A DNA stretch of 57,824 bases. Source: Christiangramia sp. (lineage in GTDB: Bacteria; Bacteroidota; Bacteroidia; Flavobacteriales; Flavobacteriaceae). The stretch lies in assembly GCF_029937855.1 (NCBI RefSeq), contig NZ_JAPYPC010000029.1:1-57824 (forward strand), in the 5' to 3' direction. The stretch's first letter is position 1. Every line of letters starts with the position of its first letter. Made by a program: the position numbers and the translations under genes. The notes beneath the pieces are model-generated. The model was not told the DNA's origin. It saw only the letters and a list, made by a program, of their open reading frames with translations, and did not search any database. Shown here in pieces: positions 51,428-57,824 of the stretch.

Positions 51428-51988
51428 CTACTCCACAGATACATTAAATGTTGCGCTGATATCTGTTTCTCCTCCGGCTGCACTTAGATCACCTCCATTT
51501 GGCTTTGTAAGATCATGTCTTAAGGTAAAGGTTAGATTGCCAGAACTTGCAGCACCTGTGGTTAAAGTGAATTCTGTACCCAATTCGTTACCGTCATCAT
51601 CAAAATTGGCATATTCCACAGTGACATTCAATCCATTGCTTACGGTATAGAAAAACTGGTGCTCTTCATCTTCTTCCTCTACCTCTTCGGTAATATTTTC
51701 CGCCGGACTTTCAGTCTCGTTCAATAAAACAATACTTCCATTGTAAGTAGCATTTGCTGCTAAAGGACCAGATACAGTCACCTCAGGTGCGTTGGGGCCA
51801 TCCCCGTCAAGATCACGTGTTTGTAAGGTAATCTCATCACCTCCGCCGGCAGGCGTAAGTGTTACCGTCATGGTAGTGATCACTTCCTCTTCGTTTACTT
51901 CTTCAGGTATATTGTCATCATCGTCTGAACAACTGGTGATAACCAATCCAAGGAATAAAAACATTGCAATAAATTTCAAATTTTTCAT
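51428..51988 (-). CDS. Acidic lipoprotein of TonB receptor locus
   Basis: A 186-residue lipoprotein (signal FIAMFLFLGLVITSC) beginning with an Asp-rich stretch (SCSDDDDNIPEE), then beta-sandwich-like repeats (TMTVTLTPAGGGDEITL, NGLNVTVEYANFDDDGNELG) and the end AAGGETDISATFNVSVE. An acidic loop (ITEEVEEEDEEHQFF) may bind cations. Encoded 20 bases after the TonB receptor, so probably its surface partner. Confidence 0.72.
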   Translation of the reverse strand: MKNLKFIAMFLFLGLVITSCSDDDDNIPEEVNEEEVITTMTVTLTPAGGGDEITLQTRDLDGDGPNAPEVTVSGPLAANATYNGSIVLLNETESPAENITEEVEEEDEEHQFFYTVSNGLNVTVEYANFDDDGNELGTEFTLTTGAASSGNLTFTLRHDLTKPNGGDLSAAGGETDISATFNVSVE

Positions 51989-52007
51989 AGTTACTGATTT
52001 TTAAAAA

Positions 52008-54407
52008 TTAATAATTGAGTTTAAGGTTTAATAAAAAATTTCTTCCCAAATCGTCTGCGTAATAGCGCAACCGATTCAAATAATTTCGATAGGAAGTGTC
52101 TAAAAGGTTATTTATGCTGAATCCAACACTCAGCTTTGAATTATTTAACGGCAGTTCTATACTGGAATTTAGATGTAGCAAGTGATAGGCGCCCGGAGGG
52201 GTGCTAACATCCACAATTTCTGAAGTTCCCGTCTCCGGTATAAAAACTTCAAAATTATTATCGGGATACTCGTTTTGTGCGAATACATATTCACTTTGAA
52301 GACCAAGTCGAAGATTTTTTAAATCGGCATCTTGATATACCAGTCCGTTGGTAGTATTTGCAGCAGGGATATTGATTAGGGGTTCGTCCTTAGTGCGATC
52401 ATAGCCTTTTACCAGCGAGAACTGATGGTTGAAGCTTAAATTTCTCATCACTTGAAAGTTCGCATCCAGATCTACACCCAGCAATTGGGCATTGGTTTGT
52501 CTATACTCCCAGACCTGAAAATTCCCCCTAATGGTTTGCTGCACACCTGTTGGTTCTATAATAATAAAATCATTGATCGTGTTCACGTAAGGATAAACAC
52601 TAAAATTAAATCCACCCGATGTCTGCCGTTTTAAGGTCGCTCCAATTTTATGGGACACTTCAGATTTAAAACCGAGGTTACCTAATTCTATCCGGGAGGC
52701 AGAATGATGCAAGCCCTCACTATATAATTCTGAAGGATTTGGTGCCCGGCTGGCCAGGGAATAATTAAAGAAAAGCGAATAATCCCCCCTGAATTCATAT
52801 CTAAAACCTGCAGTTGCCGAAAGATTATGAAATTCGGGCTGTGGGTTGGTAAGAACCTGGTTGTTCGTTTCTTCAATAACTATTTCAGGGTAAATTTCAT
52901 CGTAGTTCTTTGATTCCCAAAAGGATTTTCTGTAAAACTTAAATACGTCCATATAGGTATAATCATAACGACCACCGGCTTCTACTAGAAAATCTGGGAA
53001 TAATTGATAGGAAGCGGTGGTGTAAAAGCCAAGGCTATATTTTTCATAATCTGGAATTAACCGCCTAACTCCGGTGTTTGGATCGGCAAAATTATTCTGG
53101 TAACTACCTAGAATACCGGCATCAAGGTTTAAATCAGGATACAGTTCAGATTCTAGATCTATGGCGAGGGAATGGGTGTCCAATTCAAGATCCAGGGAAG
53201 CTTTATCAGCATCATCGCCTCTACGAATATCAAATTCTAACCGGTTATTTCGCTGGAAATCATATCTCAGTTTAAGTTTTCCCAGGCCCTGGAATTTTTT
53301 AAATCCTTCAATTCTGGCCAGGTGGTGGGTTACGTCCTGTTTTGGTGCATCAATTGAATAAGTAAAATCTCTTACGATCAAAGGACGGTCACTGTTAATG
53401 GCATTGACCTGGTCCTGTGCCCCTCCTAAATGGGATGCCCTTAAAATCCCAATCTCATTCTTGAATAAGGAGTAATAAGCTTCAAAACCAGAATCGACAT
53501 TGTTTAGCCCAAACCTAAAAGAGAAATTTCGTTCAAAATTACCCGTATTGCTGAGAATATAATCCGGAGCTTCGTAATCACCAAAACGTTTTACCGTTCC
53601 CTGTAAACCGGTATACCAACCATTTTGGTAAGCCCTGGTTAATTCACTGGTAACCGCAGTTCCCCTGCCATTAGAAGCAGCAGTTAGACGGGTTTGTCCG
53701 TAAAGTGTGTCTTTTAGTGGTACCTTTTGAGATTCGGTGATGATAACCCCTCCAACGGCATCTCCGCTATATTTAAGTGCTCCCGCTCCTTTCACAAGGC
53801 TTATACTTCCAACAGCGTTAATATCGATATTCGGTGCGTGCTCTGCGCCCCATTCCTGGTCTTCCATGCGAACCCCATTATTAATAATAACCACCCGGCT
53901 ACTATGCAATCCATTAATTAGTGGCTTTACTACAGTATTTCCGGTGTTTAGGGAAGAAACGCCACTAATGGAATTAAGAGCATCACCCAGGGATCCACTG
54001 CTGTAACGATCTAATTCCTCATTGGAAATTCTAATTTCATCTATGCTTTCTGTTTTGTTTTGAAAAGCTTTTCCTTCCAGAATTACCTGATTCAGTTCCT
54101 CAAGGTGATGTTCCAACCTGAAATCTCTTTCAGTGTTGCCTGAAATCTTTATCTGAAAACCGCGTGTTAAACACAATGGATGCGAAACCTGTATAGAATA
54201 AATGGCATCACAAAGTCCGTTGAATGAATATTCACCTTCGAGATTTGTTTGAACCGCTTTGCCGGTTTCCGAAATAATAAGAGTGGCACCAGCCAGGGGT
54301 GTTTCGTCGTGTAAATCTAAAACACGACCCCTCAGCTGATTATCACAATTTTGAGATATAGATGGTATGCTGCATAGTAACAGCACAAAAAATGCATAAA
54401 AACGCAT
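52008..54407 (-). CDS. TonB-dependent receptor
   Basis: A 799-residue outer-membrane receptor with signal peptide, a carboxypeptidase-like regulatory domain (LRGRVLDLHDETPLAGATL, about 24-95), plug (LGDALNSISGVSSLNTGNTV, VVIINNGVRMEDQEWGAEHA, SLVKGAGALKYSGDAVGG) and a barrel ending NFLLNLKLNY. The receptor lies between a His-rich small protein and an acidic lipoprotein. Metal or metal-complex uptake is inferred from this context. Confidence 0.9.
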   Translation of the reverse strand: MRFYAFFVLLLCSIPSISQNCDNQLRGRVLDLHDETPLAGATLIISETGKAVQTNLEGEYSFNGLCDAIYSIQVSHPLCLTRGFQIKISGNTERDFRLEHHLEELNQVILEGKAFQNKTESIDEIRISNEELDRYSSGSLGDALNSISGVSSLNTGNTVVKPLINGLHSSRVVIINNGVRMEDQEWGAEHAPNIDINAVGSISLVKGAGALKYSGDAVGGVIITESQKVPLKDTLYGQTRLTAASNGRGTAVTSELTRAYQNGWYTGLQGTVKRFGDYEAPDYILSNTGNFERNFSFRFGLNNVDSGFEAYYSLFKNEIGILRASHLGGAQDQVNAINSDRPLIVRDFTYSIDAPKQDVTHHLARIEGFKKFQGLGKLKLRYDFQRNNRLEFDIRRGDDADKASLDLELDTHSLAIDLESELYPDLNLDAGILGSYQNNFADPNTGVRRLIPDYEKYSLGFYTTASYQLFPDFLVEAGGRYDYTYMDVFKFYRKSFWESKNYDEIYPEIVIEETNNQVLTNPQPEFHNLSATAGFRYEFRGDYSLFFNYSLASRAPNPSELYSEGLHHSASRIELGNLGFKSEVSHKIGATLKRQTSGGFNFSVYPYVNTINDFIIIEPTGVQQTIRGNFQVWEYRQTNAQLLGVDLDANFQVMRNLSFNHQFSLVKGYDRTKDEPLINIPAANTTNGLVYQDADLKNLRLGLQSEYVFAQNEYPDNNFEVFIPETGTSEIVDVSTPPGAYHLLHLNSSIELPLNNSKLSVGFSINNLLDTSYRNYLNRLRYYADDLGRNFLLNLKLNY

Positions 54408-54439
54408 AAATTCTTAAATTAAGTTGAATAAAATTTTCC

Positions 54440-54769
54440 TTAACCAAGAATTGAAGGCGGTGCCCTTAACTGAATATTTGTGAGTTTGATGGAAAAGCTG
54501 GGAACGATAATATCCCCAACCAATTGTTTTGTGACTTCCTCCTTAATTATTTCAGAGTAGGTAATCAACTCATAATTAAAAGGGGTCTGGTGGAAATGGC
54601 AGATATCACAATCCTGTATATCCTGATGAATATGAACTTCATAATCATTACAGGCTACATGGTCGTGGTCCTGAAAAACATGTGAAAACTGGAAAATACC
54701 CGGAGAGAGCATTACCAGTGATAACAATAATATCAAATATATATTGGACTGTTTTTCCATTTCGTTCAA
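54440..54769 (-). CDS. Small exported His/Cys-rich protein
   Basis: A 109-residue protein with a hydrophobic start (IYLILLLSLVMLSPGIFQF) and a metal-binding-like stretch HVFQDHDHVACNDYEVHIHQ followed by DCDICHFHQ. The C-terminal half is plain (LVGDIIVPSFSIKLTN). It resembles the small His-rich proteins encoded ahead of metal-related TonB receptors. It heads the unit with the receptor (32-base gap). Confidence 0.72.
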   Translation of the reverse strand: MNEMEKQSNIYLILLLSLVMLSPGIFQFSHVFQDHDHVACNDYEVHIHQDIQDCDICHFHQTPFNYELITYSEIIKEEVTKQLVGDIIVPSFSIKLTNIQLRAPPSILG

Positions 54770-54861
54770 AGAACGCGCAAATTAAAAAAGTATTATCGAA
54801 AGTCGGTAAAGACTTTTTATTTTAACATGAAAATTTTCCGATAATATTTCGTTTTAAAAAA

Positions 54862-54897
54862 AGGAAAATCCCGAAAATTAAATTCCGGGATTTTCCT
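54862..54897 (-). terminator. Terminator between RND pump and TonB unit
   Basis: Perfect arms AGGAAAATCCCG and CGGGATTTTCCT with a 12-base loop, 20 bases after the pump's stop; a T-run follows on the minus strand (AAAAAAA on the plus strand, just left). Confidence 0.85.
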
Positions 54898-54917
54898 GCT
54901 ATTTTTACAACTGAGAA

Positions 54918-57824
54918 TTACTCTTTTCTAACAACCAAATCATACACACAAGGTATCACCACGAGGTTCAGAACAGTAGCAGAAAGCAATCCGCCAAGTA
55001 TCACTACAGCCATCGGGCTCTGGATCTCATTTCCCGGTTCACCTCCTTTTAAGGCAAGTGGAATAAGTGCGAGTCCCGTTGTAAAGGCTGTCATAAGGAT
55101 TGGATTCAATCTATCCAACGCTCCGTTTTTTATAAGCTCATAGCCTCGAAGGCCTTCCTTCCGCAGATCTTCATATCTCGACACCAGTAAAATTCCGTTT
55201 CGAGTAGCGATCCCAAATAAACTGATAAAACCTATCGTTGAAGCAATGCTTACAATTCCTGATGTGAAATATACGATCAGAATTCCTCCGATAAGGGCGA
55301 GTGGTAAATTGATTAGCACAACAAAAGCCAATTTCAAGTTGTTGAATTCAAAATACAACAACAGGAAGATCACGAAGATCGCAATAATGGCAGTGATCAA
55401 AAGCATTTGTGAGGCTCTGGATTCACTCTCAAATTGCCCGCCATATTGCACCCTATAGCCTTCTGGAATAGTAACCGAAGAATTCACGGTTTCGCGAATC
55501 TCTTCCACCGCACTTCTTAAATCCCGACCCTGCACATTGGCAGCGACAACGATCTTCCTTTGCACATCTTCCCGGCTAATGGTATTCGGACTGCTTACCG
55601 AGGAAACGTTCGCGAGCTGCTCCAATGGAACCTGTGAACCGTTTGGCAATCCTATCAAAGCGGTTTTGATCTTCTCAATGCTGTTCCTAACCTCCTCCTT
55701 ATAACGAACCACCAGGTCAAAATACTTCTGACCTTCATAAATCTCACCTACCTCATGACCGGCAAAGGCGATATCCACCTGCTCCATCAATTGACCAACG
55801 GTCATCCCGTAAGCTGATAAGATCTGGCGTTTTGGAGTGATCTTGATTTGTGGTACTTCAATCTGTTGATCAACAGCTACATCGGCAAGCCCATCGATAG
55901 GAGTAATGTTCTCCTCCACGCTTTTACCAATTTCATATAGCTGTTGCAAATCTGGTCCAAAGATCTTAATCGCGATATTGGCTCTCGTACCTGAAAGCAT
56001 ATGATCGATACGGTGAGCTATAGGCTGCCCCAAAGTAATATTAACTCCGGGAACAATACTTAATTTATCCCGGACGTCCTCAAAGAATTCCTCTTTCGAT
56101 TTATCTTCCAGAGTAAATGGCACATCGATCTCGGCGGCATTTACTCCCTGGGCATGCTCGTCTAGTTCAGCTCTACCGGTCCTTCTGGTAACCACATCCA
56201 CTTCGGGCATTTCAAGCAATAATTGTTCGACCTGTTTTCCGGTCTTATTGCTTTCTTCCAGAGACATGGATGGAGGTCCAACCACACTTATCACCATTGA
56301 TCCTTCCTTGAATTCGGGAAGAAAACTTCTACCCAATTGTGTAAATAAGGTGATGCTTAGTAGAAAGGCAACTACTGTTACCGTGATCACTGTTTTAGGA
56401 ATCTTTAAGGCTCGATTTAGAATATCGGCGTAAGCCTTCTGTAACCATCTTTCCACTTTTGTTCCTTCGGACTGCTTTTTCAGCATTTTCTCCTTTTTCA
56501 GAAGATAAGAACATAACACAGGAGTTACAGTAACTGCAACCACCAGTGATGTCAAAACTGAAGTAATAAATGCAATTCCCAGAGGTTTCAGCAATCGACC
56601 TTCCATTCCGCCAAGGAAAAACAGCGGTATAAAAGAGACGATAATTATTAATGTTGCAATGATAATCGAACTTCTAATTTCCACCGACGCATCCCTCACC
56701 ACCGTAATAACGGATTGCCTTTCCGCTTTCGGTTTTCGAATATTTTCACGCAAGCGTTTATAAACATTCTCAACATCAATAATAGCATCATCTACCAGTG
56801 CTCCAATTGCAATTGCCATCCCTCCCAAACTCATGGTATTGATGGTATAGCCCAGCATTTTTAATACGATAATCGATACCAGTAACGAAATTGGGATCGC
56901 CAGTAGCGAAATTAGGGTAGTACGCCAGTTCATCAGGAAGATGAACAATACAATAACCACAAAAAAGGCACCTTCCAGCAGGGTCATATTCAAGTTACTG
57001 ATGGAAGCATCTATAAAATCTGCCTGTCGGAAGATCTGACTTTTGATCTCCACGCTTTCCGGTAGACTGGTTTCCAGTTCGGCAATCGCCTCGTCCAGCC
57101 TTTCCGTGAGCTCTAGCGTATTAACATCGGGCTGCTTGGAAATTGTCAAAATAACTGCGGGCTCTGCATTCAGGGAACCATCACCGATCTTATCGGCAGC
57201 GCCTATCTGTACTTCCGCAATATCCTTTATTTTAATACTCTGACCGTTCACCTGTTTCACAACGGCTTCCTCCAGATCATTTATCGCATAAGCCCTACCA
57301 CTTCCTTTGATGATATACTGATTCCCATACTGGTTTAGAAAACCACCGGGGGCATTGGTGTTCGCCTCTTTAACCTTCTCGGTTAATTCTTCAAGACTTA
57401 CATCGTAAAACTTCATTTTTCCGGGATCTGCATAAACCTGGTATTGTTTGTAATCTCCGCCTATCACCACCACGTTTGCGATCCCTCCGATGGCTTTGAT
57501 CCGTGGACGGATCTGCCAGTCAGATAAGGTTCTAAGTTCCATGGGACTCAGACTATCTGAAGTGACTCCCAATAGCATTACTTCTCCCATAATGGAAGAA
57601 ATAGGCGCCATGGTAGGTGCTCCTATTCCTGTTGGTAAGTTTTCACGAACCATTGGAATACGTTCACTTACGATTTGTCTCGCCTTGTAAATATCGGTGC
57701 CCCATTCGAATTCAACCCAAACAATGGAGATCCCCGCGGCTGAAGAAGAACGGATCCTTCTTACATTTGGCGAACCGTTCATCGCGGTTTCGAGCTGGTA
57801 GGTCACTAGTTTCTCTACCTCTTC
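54918..57824 (-). CDS. CusA/CzcA-type RND metal efflux pump (5' end outside window)
   Basis: At least 968 codons, open to the right edge; the frame continues past the first internal Met (57806) with EEVEKLVTYQLE, so the true start, some 60-80 codons up, is off the window. The heavy-metal RND pattern is clear: AMNGSPNVRRIRSSSAAG, the TM4 proton-relay region IGALVDDAIIDVEN, the mid-protein LSGTRANIAIKIFGPD and the repeat of membrane helices ending VVIPCVYDLVVRKE. It exports Cu/Ag or Zn/Co/Cd class metals from the periplasm. The adaptor and outer-membrane partner would lie further upstream. Confidence 0.93.
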   Translation of the reverse strand, partial: EEVEKLVTYQLETAMNGSPNVRRIRSSSAAGISIVWVEFEWGTDIYKARQIVSERIPMVRENLPTGIGAPTMAPISSIMGEVMLLGVTSDSLSPMELRTLSDWQIRPRIKAIGGIANVVVIGGDYKQYQVYADPGKMKFYDVSLEELTEKVKEANTNAPGGFLNQYGNQYIIKGSGRAYAINDLEEAVVKQVNGQSIKIKDIAEVQIGAADKIGDGSLNAEPAVILTISKQPDVNTLELTERLDEAIAELETSLPESVEIKSQIFRQADFIDASISNLNMTLLEGAFFVVIVLFIFLMNWRTTLISLLAIPISLLVSIIVLKMLGYTINTMSLGGMAIAIGALVDDAIIDVENVYKRLRENIRKPKAERQSVITVVRDASVEIRSSIIIATLIIIVSFIPLFFLGGMEGRLLKPLGIAFITSVLTSLVVAVTVTPVLCSYLLKKEKMLKKQSEGTKVERWLQKAYADILNRALKIPKTVITVTVVAFLLSITLFTQLGRSFLPEFKEGSMVISVVGPPSMSLEESNKTGKQVEQLLLEMPEVDVVTRRTGRAELDEHAQGVNAAEIDVPFTLEDKSKEEFFEDVRDKLSIVPGVNITLGQPIAHRIDHMLSGTRANIAIKIFGPDLQQLYEIGKSVEENITPIDGLADVAVDQQIEVPQIKITPKRQILSAYGMTVGQLMEQVDIAFAGHEVGEIYEGQKYFDLVVRYKEEVRNSIEKIKTALIGLPNGSQVPLEQLANVSSVSSPNTISREDVQRKIVVAANVQGRDLRSAVEEIRETVNSSVTIPEGYRVQYGGQFESESRASQMLLITAIIAIFVIFLLLYFEFNNLKLAFVVLINLPLALIGGILIVYFTSGIVSIASTIGFISLFGIATRNGILLVSRYEDLRKEGLRGYELIKNGALDRLNPILMTAFTTGLALIPLALKGGEPGNEIQSPMAVVILGGLLSATVLNLVVIPCVYDLVVRKE

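Noticed and set aside
1-57824. CRISPR arrays, rRNA, conjugation (tra/mob) or transposase genes
   Set aside because: No spaced repeat array, rRNA-like stretch, relaxase, TraG-like or DDE transposase sequence was seen. The element is not self-transmissible from what is visible.

Overview
The window comes from a low-GC Bacteroidota chromosome, most likely a marine or sediment Flavobacteriaceae. This rests on family content (HYC_CC_PP proteins, DUF3347 proteins, carboxypeptidase-like-domain TonB receptors, GH130), A-rich sequence ahead of start codons in place of clear Shine-Dalgarno sites, and promoters of the TTTG / TAnnTTTG type. No species can be named from the sequence alone.

Region 1 (1-42012) looks like a decaying integrative element. 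An intact tyrosine recombinase (40454-41785, minus) lies next to a displaced tRNA-Met(CAT) 3' fragment (41972-42012) that is followed by a terminator hairpin. A collapsed second copy of the same integrase sits at 1-589 and a third scrap near 37395-37560, all in the same orientation. Between them is a long, tightly packed leftward series (24515 to 961). It carries a stress and central-metabolism module: universal stress proteins, beta-CASP MBL protein, ATP-cone nuclease, lactate dehydrogenase, MgtC-like membrane protein, glycosyltransferase + GH130 + cupin, 6-phosphofructokinase, class I aldolase, archaeal-type GAPDH, permease and NDH-2. Its ends carry copper export genes (CopB-type ATPase, small HMA proteins). 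From 24.7 to 37.2 kb is a copper-handling block: two HMA-AraC regulators, an RND adaptor, a CPC-type Cu-ATPase, CopZ-like chaperones, a DUF3347 protein and a multicopper oxidase fused to a C-terminal barrel domain. It is heavily eroded: cusA is reduced to its start, DUF305 to its end, the adaptor has no ATG at its natural start, mtfA has a nonsense codon, and one HYC_CC_PP gene and an SDR locus are broken. A four-helix copper-storage protein and a potassium channel precede the integrase.

Region 2 (42013-47944) is a mercury/thiophilic-metal block on the plus strand: ArsR repressor with a 16-bp perfect palindrome, MerT-MerP fusion, a flavin disulfide reductase lacking the MerA C-terminal Cys pair, and a small GDCCVxC protein that ends in Cys-Cys. 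Then come four separately promoted units (CsoR-like regulator, thioredoxin-fold protein, Csp, MerT-like protein + outer-membrane protein). Each has the same promoter: TTTG, exactly 22 bases with a C/G-rich core, then a -7 box. I read this as one CsoR-type regulon of four operators, the best candidate here for an undescribed system.

Region 3 (47945-57824) holds a periplasmic HMA protein, a DUF1259 lipoprotein with a ChrA chromate transporter, a TonB receptor unit with a His-rich small protein and an acidic lipoprotein, and the C-terminal 968 or so codons of a CusA/CzcA RND pump running off the right edge. Two short remnants of RND C-termini (48624-48755, 51327-51390) show that RND genes were lost at least twice more here.
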